The notes: a model not told the origin generated them from the letters alone. Shown: positions 9,401 through 20,310, counted from the first letter of the stretch. The stretch is 64,000 bases of DNA from Ascoidea rubescens DSM 1968 (GCF_001661345.1 NW_017962913.1:1183428-1247427), one strand, 5' to 3'. Numbers and translations: made by a program.

Positions 9401-10588
9401 TCATGTGGTGCTTATATCAATGTCTCTCACTAATATACCTTCATTACCCATATTTAGACTTCCTAATATTTCAATACTTGAATTGGTAATATCATATTCG
9501 GAAAAATCATTGCCAGGGTCTTTGGAAGCAAATGGTGATTTTCCGTTAAATTTTAGAATTGAAGAGGATCCTCCATATAATATATCATCTTCTATTCCAA
9601 CTCTATTACAAATAATAACATGAGTTGACTCGTTTTTATCTTGAGGTAAATAAAATGATTCGATGGAATTTTTATAATAGATCGTGTTAATAAATGGAAA
9701 AAACCTTAAGATCCAATAATTCAAATTTGAATAATTCTTTTTAAAGTAATCAAATTTTTCATTTTGAGTATCAAAATTAAAATTATTTTTCGTTATTGTG
9801 TTTGAATTGTCACAATTGTATTCAATGTTGGATTCATTTCCATCTTTCTCATAAGCATCAAATATGTTTTTATAATAGTTTTTTTTCTCATTCAATTGAT
9901 TTGATTTTTTATCAGGAATTAATGATGGGGAGCTTGAATTCAACCATGCCATTGGACATAAGATCAAAGAACAATGGTTTGTTTTGCAAAAAGTTGAAAA
10001 TTCAAAATCCATAAAGGGTGCTTCAAACTTATAAGGGTTTAAATCCATACAAATTCCTATTGATACATTAGTCTTTTTGGTATTTTTATCATTGGCACCT
10101 TCGACCGAATCACTTAAATTAACAGGAAACACTTGAAATCCATTGGGATTCTCCTGACAATCCCACTGGTAATCTGTGTCATATAAAAAGGATTTTCTAT
10201 AATTGAAGGCGACGGAACCATTGGGATGAACTAAACATGTGGAATTGAAGTTTTTGCCATTATGTATTTCAGGATATCCAATTAATGTGAAACATTTATA
10301 CTTGTTTGATAGATCGATAGCCCAGCTGATTGAGGGACAATCATCAAAATTATTCAGCTCAATGCCCTTTGAAATATTTTCCAAGTATGGTCTAATATGG
10401 TCTTTACTGGAAAAGTTATATCCAGTCAATGAAAACTCGGGCAAAACAATCAAATCAAGTTTCTTTTTGGACAAGCTATCATGTTTACTGAAGTAATTAC
10501 TGAGTATCAGCGATGCTCTCTTAGCATTTTCATTAAAGCTGCCGATTTTGGGATTTAGCTGAAGACAAGCTACCCTAAACTTCATCAT
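9401..10588 (-). CDS. NTA1: N-terminal amidase Nta1 (nitrilase fold)
   Basis: 395 residues from ATG 10586-10588 (a second ATG follows directly). The frame opens slightly further upstream only via non-ATG codons. Nta1 deamidates N-terminal Asn and Gln to Asp and Glu, feeding proteins into the Arg/N-degron pathway. The carbon-nitrogen hydrolase triad is visible: Glu51 (LIVLPEFSLTGYNF), Lys132 (VAFNYRKSFLYDTDYQW) and Cys180 (SIGICMDLNPYKFEAPF). LILCPMAWLNSSSPSL follows. A Lys/Asn-rich insertion lies at about 230-270. S. cerevisiae Nta1 is 457 residues. It diverges from the lipase gene across about 326 bp. Confidence 0.93.
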   Translation of the reverse strand: MMKFRVACLQLNPKIGSFNENAKRASLILSNYFSKHDSLSKKKLDLIVLPEFSLTGYNFSSKDHIRPYLENISKGIELNNFDDCPSISWAIDLSNKYKCFTLIGYPEIHNGKNFNSTCLVHPNGSVAFNYRKSFLYDTDYQWDCQENPNGFQVFPVNLSDSVEGANDKNTKKTNVSIGICMDLNPYKFEAPFMDFEFSTFCKTNHCSLILCPMAWLNSSSPSLIPDKKSNQLNEKKNYYKNIFDAYEKDGNESNIEYNCDNSNTITKNNFNFDTQNEKFDYFKKNYSNLNYWILRFFPFINTIYYKNSIESFYLPQDKNESTHVIICNRVGIEDDILYGGSSSILKFNGKSPFASKDPGNDFSEYDITNSSIEILGSLNMGNEGILVRDIDISTT

Positions 10589-10914
10589 CCTGTATATCAC
10601 CAAGCGATATTCCTGAAGTATCCTCCACAATCTTCCAATATCTCCCCATGTCCCGTTGTCTGTTCGGACCCAAATCCCGGATCACGCTGAGCACATGACA
10701 CATAAATCCTAATGTATGGGTCTTTTGCTGCAGGTCTGAAAACCATCCCAACGGTGCATGTACAAATATGCTTTTTGCTGCACCAATTATGTTGCATGCA
10801 TATGCTCACATGGTAGTCATTGAGCTTTCGGAAACTGGAGAAGATGGCAGACGAAAGAGTTGTGCTTTTGCTTGACCTCTTTCTCTCCAGCTCCATGTTC
10901 TTTGGCTCTACAAA
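10589..10914. other. Divergent promoter NTA1 / patatin-like lipase
   Basis: 326 bp shared upstream region. A 99-codon minus-strand frame crosses it and overlaps the NTA1 start in another frame. It has no recognisable domain and I treat it as chance. No clear regulator site is recognised. Confidence 0.5.
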
Positions 10915-13502
10915 ATGGACAAATTAAAGGACTACGACAAAGATTTTGTCAATGAAGATCGTATGTGTGCCATAGGCAATGACAGCAGGCTCATTTGATG
11001 CTCATTTGATGCTCTTTGGGCCTCTCTGGTTTGGTTTGTCCTATTTCTGCTGCTTGCCTGCTCTATTTCTCTGCCCATGTACTGCTACTAACTTTATTGT
11101 CTTGCTGTTCATTAGATATTGATGCATTCATAGATGCTCTAGAGTTTGATGATTCTAATTCTCCCAAAAATGGTACATTTGCATCTTTAGGTCTCTCCAG
11201 ATCATCAACTTCTTCCTTGAACTTATTTCACTCCTTTCATCTCTCTGGGCCAAGTCAACGCACTGATTCTGACAACATTATTCAAAAATCCGATGAAAAT
11301 AATGACAAAACAGATAACAAGAATAATATTAAACCAGATAAATCCAAGAAATTAAATAATGGCGATAAACCCCCAGAAAAGATTATCTCAAAGAGTGATT
11401 GGTCCCCAATATACAATGAACTTAATTCAAACTCAAATAATGTTAATTCCGATTTAAATTTATTTGATCTAAAGAAAATAGAAAACGACATATCCACTAA
11501 AAATGATTCCAAAAATCAATTTAAACCTCACTTGAATAAAAGTGATTTAATAATACCAGACGCTTTTAAACAAGGCTGGTCCTACCAATTTTTCAGTTGG
11601 CCTATTTTATTATTTGCAATTTGGTGGATAGGTCTATTAGCATTTTTTTATTTATTTATTAGAATTTACGTTGCATTATTTGAATCCTTCATAACTTGGA
11701 GAGGCAAAAGGAGATCCTTAAGAACAAATTTAAGAAATTCAAAAAATTATAAAGAATGGATCAAAAATGCTTTAGCTTTAGATAATTACTTGAATTTAAA
11801 TAAATGGAAATCAGATCCAAAAAATTTTTATTACGATTGGAAAACTCTACTTAAAATCGTTAAAATCCTAAAAAAAATTAATAATAATCCCAGGCACTTG
11901 GATTCAAATATTGAAAAATTAGTTTTAATCTTGCAAAATTGTGTTAAAACTAATTTTGCTGGCATTGAAGGCCCAATATTATACTCTCAAACCTATTATA
12001 ACACGAAAACTTTAATTGAAGATTACTATAATCAATTGCAAATATCTTTAAATTTAATTATTAATTCCGATAAAATTGATCCCATAGAGAAATATAAAAT
12101 ATTTAAACATTTTAATTCAAACTATGGTAAAACTGCTTTATGTCTTTCAGGTGGTGCATGCTTCTCTTATACACATTTTGGTATTGTCAAAGCCTTGATA
12201 GATAACGATTTATTGCCAAAAATTATATCAGGAACAAGTGGCGGAGGCCTTGTTGCTGTTCTAACTTGTACTAGAACAAACAAAGAACTAATGGACTTAT
12301 TAATTCCAGAATTAGCTTATAAAATCACTGCTTGTTCAGATCCAATTTCCGAATGGCTTCCTAGATGGTGGAAAACTGGTGCAAGATTTGATTCTGCTGA
12401 TTGGGCAAAAAAATCTTGCTGGTTCACTTTAGGAAGTTTAACCTTTAAAGAAGCTTATCAAAGAACAGGAAAAATATTAAATATATCAACAGTTCCCTCA
12501 GATTCTCACTCTCCTGTCATTCTTTGCAATCATATAACCTCTCCTAATTGCGTCATTTGGAGTTCTTTGTTGGCTTCATCAGCTGTGCCTGGTATTCTCA
12601 ATCCTGTGGTTTTAATGATGAAAAATAACGATGGAAAAGTTGTACCTTTCAGTTTTGGTAGCAAATGGAAAGACGGTTCATTAAGGACTGATATTCCTGT
12701 TGAAGCGCTAAACACTTACTTTAATGTCAAATTTTCGATTGTTTCTCAAGTTAATCCACACATTGCATTATTTTTTTATGCTCCAAAAGGTTCTGTTGGT
12801 AGACCGGTATCAAGAAGAAAAGGAAGTGGTTTAAGAGGTGGCTTTGTGGGTGCTGCTCTAGAAAATTTTTTGAAATTAGAAATCACAAAATGGCTAAAAT
12901 TGATCAAAAGTCTCGATTTATTGCCTAGAATAAAAGATCAGGATTGGTCTAATATATGGTTACAAAGATTTAGTGGGACCATAACATTGTGGCCAAAAAT
13001 TAAGATAAAGGACTTTTATCATATATTAAGTGATCCAACTCCTGAAAGATTAAAAAGCATGATCCAAAACGGTGAATTAACTGCTTATCCAAAATTATTG
13101 TTTATTAAGCATAGGTTGTCCATTGAAAGATGCATTGAAAGGGGATTAAAAGAATCGAGAAAGGAATCGAAATTTTATGAAAATAATCAAAGCACACCAA
13201 CTATCAATCCTGAAGATTTCTCTGCAGCCGATGCTCAAGAAGATTTAGACAATTCGGATCATCTTGAAAGTTATGACTCAGAGGTTTTGAAAACAATGTT
13301 CACTGATGGGCTTGGAATCTCAGTGAAAACAAATTCAAATGAAAGTCATCAAATTTCTAAAGATGATAGCTCAATTTATGAGTCAGAAGACATTTCTGAC
13401 TTTTCTGATTATAGCTATAAAGACGATATTGAGGAAGTTAATTCTTTTGAAAATCCAGACACATTTGCTAATAATAATAGCTCAAAAACCCACGTTGAAT
13501 AA
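10915..13502 (+). CDS. Patatin-like triacylglycerol lipase / phospholipase (two exons)
   Basis: Join 10915-10960 and 11116-13502 gives 810 residues. The spliced start reads MDKLKDYDKDFVNEDHIDAF. A hydrophobic stretch lies at about 177-210 (WPILLFAIWWIGLLAFFYLF). A DUF3336-type region precedes the patatin domain. The oxyanion loop is LCLSGGACFSYTHFG, the nucleophile is Ser390 in SGTSGGGL, and the catalytic Asp is Asp535 in WKDGSLRTD. Other family blocks are WWKTGARFDSADW, GSLTFKEAYQRTGKILNIS, VIWSSLLASSAVPGIL and LLFIKHRLSIERCIERG. These match the fungal family related to S. pombe ptl lipases and to Tgl3/4/5, which hydrolyse storage lipid. I infer lipid-droplet or ER location from the family. 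Which Tgl it equals is unclear, so I give no symbol. The C-terminal tail is acidic and Ser-rich. Confidence 0.9.
10961..11115 (+). other. Spliceosomal intron in the patatin-like lipase gene (155 nt)
   Basis: Donor GTATGT at 10961, perfect TACTAAC branch site at 11086-11092, acceptor CATTAG ending at 11115, 24 nt beyond the branch A. Splicing creates E-D-H-I-D-A-F across the junction. If unspliced, an in-frame ATG at 11016 would give a false start with an apparent hydrophobic leader made of intron sequence. Confidence 0.95.
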
Positions 13503-13860
13503 CAATTTAATAATCAAATCAATTAATTAGGTTTCTTTTAAAAGCTATTTGATTTTAAATTTCGCTGTAAAGAAAAATCAATATTTAAGAAAAATTAATA
13601 TTCAAGAAAAATAAAACAAAATAAAGACATATTGTCAAAGTATAATTCATTAGCAGTTCTATTAAATATTTATTAAACAATGAGCAATAAGCAATAGTTG
13701 TAATCCTTTCCAAAAAATTAAGTAAATGTTATTTGAAACACAAAATGAATTTATACTAATAAAAACCAGATAATTATATAAAATGCAATTTAAAAGCTCA
13801 ATAAAAAACAATAATAAAAATTGTAGGTATTAAAACAAAAACCACAATAAAATAGGGTTT
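13503..13860. other. Convergent AT-rich spacer
   Basis: 358 bp between two converging 3' ends (the lipase and the MNN4-like gene), A-rich, with AAGAAAAATTAATATTC-type repeats around 13572-13612. Presumed terminators only. Confidence 0.5.
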
Positions 13861-16800
13861 TCAATAATCTTCATCATAATCTTTAGCTCTAAAATCATCC
13901 TTTGGAGGAGGTCTCCTGTTATGGAAGTCAACAGCTTGGTTTTCACTCTGCTGTTTGACCTCAGGCAACTTAGGAAGTTTTGAATCTATTTTTGGAGAAA
14001 TGTAATCTGAATGGCTTTTTAATTTATCATTTGCTTCGTCTACAGAAATTTTTTCCTCGATAGAATCTGACGATTCTTTCTTACTAATATCGATAACATC
14101 TTTTTCTTTATTAATATCACTATCCATTTCGCTTGCAACCTCAGAACTATCTGCATTTTCTAAATTATTTAAATTTTCCTGAGAATCATTAGGATATTCG
14201 TTTTCGACAGAAATTCTATTATAAAACCCATCCAAGTCATGGTTTGTTTTCATAGAAATTGATTGAGCAATATTTTCAATTGGATGAATAAATTTTTCAT
14301 TATAGTCATATTTTTTCCCTTGTTCCTCAAGTTCTTTTATTTTATCATGTCTATAAAAAAATAAATCTTTCAAATAAGGTTTGAATTCAATCTTATCAAT
14401 AACTTTTTTATTTGATTTTGATTTATCTAACGATTGCCTTTCAGCAAAATGTATTCTGGTTATATCATGAGTCAAATAAAACTCTTTTAAGATTTCTTCA
14501 TCAAATAGCAATAATTCTAAAATCAAATCATCGCTATTGCTTAGATCCTCCAATTGTTTTGTGAAGTTTTTTTTCTCGAACTTTTTACCTGCTTTTATTA
14601 ATTGGGAATGTTGATGAGTTAAGAATTTTTTTATGGACATAATTGGAACCCACATTCTTAATTTTGAGATGAAATAATGTCTATTAAATTTTGTTAATGT
14701 TAATGAATTACTTTTATATTCATTTAACAATATTGATTTGTAATCGTTTGGAATAAAACCTTTTGTTCCTTCAACCAAGGAAATTTTCATTGGAGAAATG
14801 CTTGAAAATAAAACAAAATGATTGTTTCGACAATTATAAATTTGCAAGTTATTATTAATTTCGAATCTTTGGGCAATGGATGTCAATCCTTTGACTTTTT
14901 TATCCGGATTACCCAAGAAATCATAATTTTCGGTATCAGAAAGATACTTTCTATATTTGATGGGTAATCTTGAGCTTGTTAAAGCCAAACCAGTTATATC
15001 AACGTACATACCGGTGTCAATATCAATGATTCTTGAGTCAATATTATTTTTACCATTGCCTTTTCTTCTATGGGTTATAAAAGAACCACAATCAATATAG
15101 TATTTTCCAAATCCATCGTTCAAATTCTCAATAATCAATGAATTGTTATAATATTTCGCTAGTTTATCCAATTCAGTTATTGGCATTTGAACATCAATAT
15201 CGTTATCCCAATTAAAACTGTAACCGTTCCAATACCATGATAATAGAGAACCATGGGCTATCCAAGCTACTAAATTGTTTGAATATGTAAATTTAAGCCA
15301 GGATCTTAACATATGATGTAGAATTATTCGGATTTCATACTCAGACTTAATTACGCCATTGAAAAATCTCCAATCATAGTGACCACCGGGATTTTTAGCA
15401 CTAACTGAATTTTTGATTATTGGAACCTCGTGGAAATATTTTAATAGTTTTGAGGGTAGAAAAGATAAAGAATACTTTAGAGATTGATAATGCAATAGCT
15501 CGTTGTCAGGTAATTTAGAAATATCCTTTGATTCATATTCTTCTACAATTTTTTTTGGTTGATAAAAAAATGAGGATTTATCTAATTCAAATTGATAATT
15601 TGAATTGATTTTAAAAAAATTTGGATCAGGAACTGAGTTTGGAGGAAAACTGCCAATTAATTTGTTAAAGTAGTTTAAAGGATTAACTTGCAAATTAATA
15701 GAAGTTGTTTTTTTTTGAATATTATTGCCTAAAATTTGATTTTCATAATTAAATAGCAAAGGTTTAACCATTTCGTCAAAGTTTTCAATTAGCTTTACAG
15801 AATTTCCTCTATTTTTAATGCCGCCATTTTTAACTTTGAATACATAGGATTTAACAGAGTTTATGGGAGTTTTTGTTTTCTTATTATCATTATTATTTTC
15901 GTTGATAATATAGTCATCTACTAAAAAAATAATTGAAGATGGGTTTGAAGCAAAAGAGTATAAATAGGATTTTCCTTGATAAATTTTTGATCTTACAGAA
16001 GATTTTCTTGACCATCTATGAATGTTAAAGCCTAATTTTGATTTTAAATTTTGATTATAATTCGGTATAATTTCTTCAATATTATCATCATTTAAGCAAA
16101 ACAATGAGGGATCATTAAGATTTGGAATTAAAGGTATTGGTAATTTATTATTGATTAAATTGATAATTTTTGAGTTTTCTATAATTTCATCAGGAGTTAA
16201 TTTTTGAAAGTAATTATCATTTTCAATGATATAATCATCCTGGAGAAATGAATAAATGGCTGGGGGTTCAAGTGGGATGCTTGAACCAACGTACTCACAA
16301 TTATATTTTAATTTTGCTTCTGGGTCAATATTTGGATCGTTATTATAGAGGATGAAGGGATTTAGATCAGTTAAATCTATCCAATCATACCAATGAAATG
16401 GTAGCTCTATATCATAGGAGTGTTTTTGAGCAAGATTATTGGTGTTCTTGTTTAATGTAATTAATTGTTGATTAATGTAGTTTAGATAAACCGCAAGAGT
16501 GAACCTAATGTCATACTTGGAAACTATGGGTAGATCGTAGTTCTTGATTAAATTAAATGAGGCAAGAAATTGGTTGATATAGTAATTTGGAATGTTTGTT
16601 GAAAATTTTGTCTGATTTAAATTTAAATTTGAGTTTATATTGGAATCAATATTTGGATTTTCATTCGAACTCAGGTCAAGAATGTGGTTGCTTTTTTCTA
16701 AATTATTTAATTTTTCAATCAAGATAAAATCATCAGTTGGGGATTTTGATTTCAACAAATTTATTATATTTGAGAAATCTAAAAAATTAAATAACGAGTT

Positions 16801-17040
16801 TTTATTTTCATTTTCTATACTGTTTTCATATTCATCTTTTTGAGTATTATTTTCGTTGTCATCCTGTATTGGGTCCTTGTTAATGTTATTTGATAGGTTT
16901 GATATAGAAATAATTGAACCAATACCTGGATTTGAAAATTTGTTTAAATTAAATAGAATGAAATAGAATAAAAATAGCAATAAGAAAATTGAAAATACTC
17001 TTGATCTCCTCAATCTATTCACTATCGCAAAAAAAGCCAT
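13861..17040 (-). CDS. MNN4: Mnn4-like LicD-domain protein (mannosylphosphate transfer)
   Basis: 1,059 residues, a probable type II Golgi membrane protein. It has a short basic cytosolic tail (NRLRRSR) and a signal anchor at about 16-32 (VFSIFLLLFLFYFILFNL). A long Asn-rich stem follows, then a LicD/fukutin-like nucleotidyltransferase region at about 590-790. That region includes WIAHGSLLSWYWNGYSFNWD, DNDIDVQMP (the metal-binding DxD-type motif), YVDITGLALTSSRLP and YKSILLNEY. Mnn4 is required for mannosylphosphorylation of cell-wall N- and O-glycans. The C-terminal 150 residues are acidic and Ser/Lys-rich but lack the long Lys-Glu repeat of S. cerevisiae Mnn4. It could equally be the Mnn4 paralogue type (YJR061W). 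It diverges from HIS3. Confidence 0.85.
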   Translation of the reverse strand: MAFFAIVNRLRRSRVFSIFLLLFLFYFILFNLNKFSNPGIGSIISISNLSNNINKDPIQDDNENNTQKDEYENSIENENKNSLFNFLDFSNIINLLKSKSPTDDFILIEKLNNLEKSNHILDLSSNENPNIDSNINSNLNLNQTKFSTNIPNYYINQFLASFNLIKNYDLPIVSKYDIRFTLAVYLNYINQQLITLNKNTNNLAQKHSYDIELPFHWYDWIDLTDLNPFILYNNDPNIDPEAKLKYNCEYVGSSIPLEPPAIYSFLQDDYIIENDNYFQKLTPDEIIENSKIINLINNKLPIPLIPNLNDPSLFCLNDDNIEEIIPNYNQNLKSKLGFNIHRWSRKSSVRSKIYQGKSYLYSFASNPSSIIFLVDDYIINENNNDNKKTKTPINSVKSYVFKVKNGGIKNRGNSVKLIENFDEMVKPLLFNYENQILGNNIQKKTTSINLQVNPLNYFNKLIGSFPPNSVPDPNFFKINSNYQFELDKSSFFYQPKKIVEEYESKDISKLPDNELLHYQSLKYSLSFLPSKLLKYFHEVPIIKNSVSAKNPGGHYDWRFFNGVIKSEYEIRIILHHMLRSWLKFTYSNNLVAWIAHGSLLSWYWNGYSFNWDNDIDVQMPITELDKLAKYYNNSLIIENLNDGFGKYYIDCGSFITHRRKGNGKNNIDSRIIDIDTGMYVDITGLALTSSRLPIKYRKYLSDTENYDFLGNPDKKVKGLTSIAQRFEINNNLQIYNCRNNHFVLFSSISPMKISLVEGTKGFIPNDYKSILLNEYKSNSLTLTKFNRHYFISKLRMWVPIMSIKKFLTHQHSQLIKAGKKFEKKNFTKQLEDLSNSDDLILELLLFDEEILKEFYLTHDITRIHFAERQSLDKSKSNKKVIDKIEFKPYLKDLFFYRHDKIKELEEQGKKYDYNEKFIHPIENIAQSISMKTNHDLDGFYNRISVENEYPNDSQENLNNLENADSSEVASEMDSDINKEKDVIDISKKESSDSIEEKISVDEANDKLKSHSDYISPKIDSKLPKLPEVKQQSENQAVDFHNRRPPPKDDFRAKDYDEDY

Positions 17041-17778
17041 TATAATATGAGTTCAGTAGAGCAACGCATAAATAATAGGATCTGAAAGCAGCTGGATAGA
17101 AGTAGATTGATCTGAGACTGATTTGATGGTATTATGGAAAAAAATAGCAAGAGGAAATTGAAGACAAATTGAATGAAAAGTATCCAAAAGCCTTAAACAG
17201 CCCAAAAGAAAGAGACAAAATGGTGTAGTTTATCTGAAAATATCTTCTTTCTTCCTAACATGTGTAATCATTGGCGAAGAAAACTGCAGGTATGCGTTTA
17301 TCTGCTGGTGCTGCAGCCAACAGTGTCTAACTATCCATAAAAAACAGGTATTTTTTCAAACAATCAACTGATAGCACTACATTAGTCCCACACTCCAAGG
17401 GAGTTATCTGATAAGCCATGTTCATGCTGCAATGTGTTTGCTGTGTATCATATATGCATATATGTGCATAGAACAACCGTGTGCGTAGATATTCGTAAAA
17501 AGCTCGTCTTGAATTGCGTATGATCATTGGAGAAAGTCCGTAAATATCCGTTTTCATCTTATTTCGGATTACGCTTTCGGAATGTCAAATGCTGATTCCG
17601 TCAAAGTTTCAAATTTTGGGAATTTCGATAATTTCGAGTTGAACAATTACTCACCTTAATCAATTGCAGCCTTAGATTACGTTCATCAACAAAATGATTT
17701 GACAGTGCACTTTTATTCCTGTTTTTGTTTTCAAATCTGCTTTTTTTATTTTACTCTTATTGTATTTGAATACCTCAA
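17041..17778. other. Divergent promoter MNN4-like / HIS3
   Basis: 738 bp. It contains a 16-bp perfect palindrome built on CATATATG (CATATATGCATATATG, about 17452-17467). TTACTCA at 17647-17653 is one mismatch from the Gcn4 site TGACTCA and lies about 130 bp upstream of HIS3. CGGATT and TATCCG elements lie near 17530-17580. No perfect Gcn4 site was found. A 76-codon frame on the minus strand (17327-17557) has no recognisable domain. Confidence 0.5.
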
Positions 17779-18456
17779 ATGAGTCGTTTTGCTGCTGTGA
17801 AAAGAGTTACCAACGAAACTTCTATTCAGATTGTCCTAGATATTGATGGAGGCCCAATCACTGTTGAGGAATCGATTTTCAAAGGCGACAAAAAAATCAA
17901 CTATGGTGAGCTAATTCAAAAAAGCTCAAGCTCTGGCTCAACCCAATTTATTTATATTAATACAGGTCTTGGTTTTTTGGATCATATGTTAAGTGCTCTA
18001 TCCAAGCATGCTGGATGGTCTATAGTCATTGAGTGTATTGGAGATTTGTGGATCGATGATCACCATACTGCTGAAGATGTTGGTATCACTTTGGGGTTGA
18101 CATTCCATAAAGCTTTGGGTCATGTCAAAGGTGTCAAACGTTTTGGTACTGGTTTTGCTCCATTAGACGAGGCTTTATCAAGATCTATTGTTGATTTATC
18201 AAACAGACCATATTCTGTGATTGAATTGGGTTTAAAACGAGAAAAAATCGGCGATTTAAGCTGTGAAATGATTCCACATGTTTTGGAAAGTTTTGCTCAA
18301 GGTGCTTCAATAACTCTACATGTAGATTGTTTAAGAGGCTTTAATGACCATCATAGAGCAGAGAGTGCTTTCAAGTCGCTAGCGATAGCATTAAAAGAAG
18401 CAACTTCCAAAACTGGGTCAAATGACGTTCCCTCAACCAAGGGTGTTTTGTTTTAG
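17779..18456 (+). CDS. HIS3: Imidazoleglycerol-phosphate dehydratase
   Basis: 225 residues (S. cerevisiae His3 is 220). It catalyses dehydration of imidazole glycerol phosphate to imidazole acetol phosphate in histidine synthesis, using two metal-binding His-rich motifs. Both are present: [18 protein letters not shown] with [14 protein letters not shown], and [16 protein letters not shown] near the C-terminus. [12 protein letters not shown] opens the domain. DLSNRPYSV and [14 protein letters not shown] are also typical. The length and both ends fit a complete enzyme. No CTG codon occurs in it. Confidence 0.98.
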   Translation: MSRFAAVKRVTNETSIQIVLDIDGGPITVEESIFKGDKKINYGELIQKSSSSGSTQFIYINTGLGFLDHMLSALSKHAGWSIVIECIGDLWIDDHHTAEDVGITLGLTFHKALGHVKGVKRFGTGFAPLDEALSRSIVDLSNRPYSVIELGLKREKIGDLSCEMIPHVLESFAQGASITLHVDCLRGFNDHHRAESAFKSLAIALKEATSKTGSNDVPSTKGVLF

Positions 18457-18548
18457 TTAATTTTGATCAATCCAAAATTTATTTCAGTCAAAATGTATTT
18501 AAAATTATACTATATACATATATTGAATACTTGTTATATTTTAAAGCA

Positions 18549-19706
18549 TTAATTTTTAGGTTTTCCAGGTTTTCCAGGTTTTCTTAACATTGATATAAAC
18601 TTGTTAATAAAAACTTTTTTATTTTCTTCATTTTCATCACTATATATATAAGCTGATTTATCAGTATGAATATCATTAACAATCCTAGAGTAACCTTTGG
18701 TAACTCTCTTTTTTGTTTTATTTATTTGAACTTCGTTTTTATTAAATGGTTTACCGAATAAATTAACTGCACCATCAGCATTAATAGAACCAGTAGCAAC
18801 ATTTATTGGAATCATAAATTCTCTTTGGTTTTCCCCGAAAAGGTTTTGAAAAATGTTTGTATTATTAAAAGGTCTAAATGTAAAACCAGCACCAACACAC
18901 ATTTTGTTTCCAGATAAACCAACAGATCTACCAGGGAAAATGGTTGATGAAGAGTATCCATCAATATCATTTTTTAATCTACCTTTAAGATTATATGATA
19001 GTCCACCGAATCCTTTAATACCATTTTGATAATTTTGGAAAATGTCCATGTTATCATTTTTTTCATTTTTTTTCATTTTTTCTTCAAGAAAATTTAAAAG
19101 TTCTTTAACCAATAATTGCTTTTTATTAATATTAGAATGGGCTTGAAGATATAAAGATGGATTTTTTTTAACCAAATATTCTTTAAAATCATATCTTAAA
19201 TTTTTAAAATTTTTGTATAATTTTTTAGCATCACTGTTATTCTTAACAGATTCAGGGTTGATTAATTCTTGTATTTGACCAACTGCATTGTAATTAGATA
19301 TAGTAGAGTTTATAGATGATGAAGGAGTAGGTGTGTGTTTATAATTAGACAAGTTTTCTGGGTTCATAAATAAAGGATTTAAAGAATTTGTTTCGTTTTC
19401 TCTGATTAATGGGATTTGCAATTCTTGAAATCTTTTTTTAATCCAATGAAAACTACCATTTTTTTCGAAATTGGTCATATGTTCAATAGTGTCAAATTGA
19501 TCAACAATGATATATTTGCTCTTAATCTTGGATGGTAATGCTGATTTTAAACCCCATTCTCTTCGATACAAATTTGCAGAAGTAGTTTGAATGATCTGAT
19601 GAGTTGGTACGGATTTGGTTTTAACAATATTAAAAAATGATTCAACTTTGGGAAGTTGTGCTATTCTGGAGTTTCCCAAAAGAGCTTCAAACGATTTGAA
19701 AGACAT
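18549..19706 (-). CDS. MRP51: Mitochondrial small-subunit ribosomal protein Mrp51 (bS1m-like)
   Basis: 385 residues (S. cerevisiae Mrp51 is 344). The call rests on the N-terminal block FEALLGNSRIAQLPK, VPTHQIIQTTSANLYRREWG and LKSALPSKIKSKYIIVDQFD followed by EHMTNFE. This is the layout of the fungal Mrp51 family of the mitochondrial ribosome, which takes part in translation initiation through mRNA leader sequences. The middle is Asn/Lys-rich. A second conserved-looking block is PGRSVGLSGNKMCVGAGFTF and REFMIPINVATGSINADGAV. The C-terminus ends in a short GKP repeat coded by a tandem 9-mer. The ATG is at 19704-19706. Confidence 0.75.
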   Translation of the reverse strand: MSFKSFEALLGNSRIAQLPKVESFFNIVKTKSVPTHQIIQTTSANLYRREWGLKSALPSKIKSKYIIVDQFDTIEHMTNFEKNGSFHWIKKRFQELQIPLIRENETNSLNPLFMNPENLSNYKHTPTPSSSINSTISNYNAVGQIQELINPESVKNNSDAKKLYKNFKNLRYDFKEYLVKKNPSLYLQAHSNINKKQLLVKELLNFLEEKMKKNEKNDNMDIFQNYQNGIKGFGGLSYNLKGRLKNDIDGYSSSTIFPGRSVGLSGNKMCVGAGFTFRPFNNTNIFQNLFGENQREFMIPINVATGSINADGAVNLFGKPFNKNEVQINKTKKRVTKGYSRIVNDIHTDKSAYIYSDENEENKKVFINKFISMLRKPGKPGKPKN

Positions 19707-19909
19707 TTTTTATGAATATAAAAGTCTCTATTTTGCCTTCAACTCCTTGATATAACTCAGTATAGCTCGATAACTCAAACTTTAGATGCAATAATTTCTT
19801 TGGATTTTCAGCAAATAAAAAATGTCTATTGAAAAAAAGACCAAAAACAGCAAAAGCATGTGACCTTAATAAGTATAAATATTTTACTTGATCCAAATAA
19901 GGCAGTTAT

Positions 19910-19990
19910 GGCATCATGGCCGAGTGGTTAAGGCGAAAGATTAGAAATCTTTTGGGATTTCCCGCGCAGGTTCGAGTCCTGCTGATGTCG
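19910..19990 (+). tRNA. tRNA-Ser(AGA)
   Basis: An 81-nt cloverleaf without intron. The acceptor arm GGCATCA pairs with TGATGTC (one G-T) and the discriminator is G. The D arm is GGCCGAGTGGTTAAGGC (A box). The anticodon loop is TTAGAAA with anticodon AGA, reading serine UCU and UCC. A long class II variable arm (GGGATTTCCC) follows, then the T arm with GGTTCGAGTCC (B box). The long variable arm and sequence closely fit yeast tRNA-Ser(AGA). Confidence 0.97.
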
Positions 19991-19997
19991 TTTACTC

Positions 19998-20003
19998 TTT
20001 TTT
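19998..20003 (+). terminator. RNA polymerase III T-run terminator
   Basis: Six T residues start 8 nt after the mature tRNA-Ser end, the usual Pol III stop. Confidence 0.85.
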
Positions 20004-20310
20004 CTAAGAGTAGTAATTTTTTTGGAAAATAAAGGCACTTCAAGAAATATATTTTGAATTGAACCAACTCGTGTAGGATTTTCTCCCTATCATGTTTATG
20101 TTTTCCTACGAATTGCTTAAAATTGGGTAATTAGTAGCAGTGGTTTTAATAATATAATTAACGCTCTTTATACATGTCCGTGCTTCTGATGCTGGCTGGT
20201 TTCAAGACCAAAAAGTGAATGGAAAAACAAAAAATAATAAAGGTCCAACTACAGAGAATTATCAATAAACTAAACTGTATCATTAATGAATGTTTGTTTT
20301 TCAAAGTTAT
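20004..20310. other. Spacer downstream of tRNA-Ser
   Basis: About 307 bp between the tRNA terminator and the 3' end of the next minus-strand gene. Nothing further recognisable: no second tRNA and no transposon ends. Confidence 0.5.

Noticed and set aside
10597-10896. 99-codon minus-strand frame upstream of NTA1
   Set aside because: It overlaps the NTA1 start in another frame, has no recognisable domain and lies in the divergent promoter.
17647-17653. Gcn4 site for HIS3
   Set aside because: TTACTCA has one mismatch to TGACTCA; I mention it in the spacer entry but do not claim it as a site.
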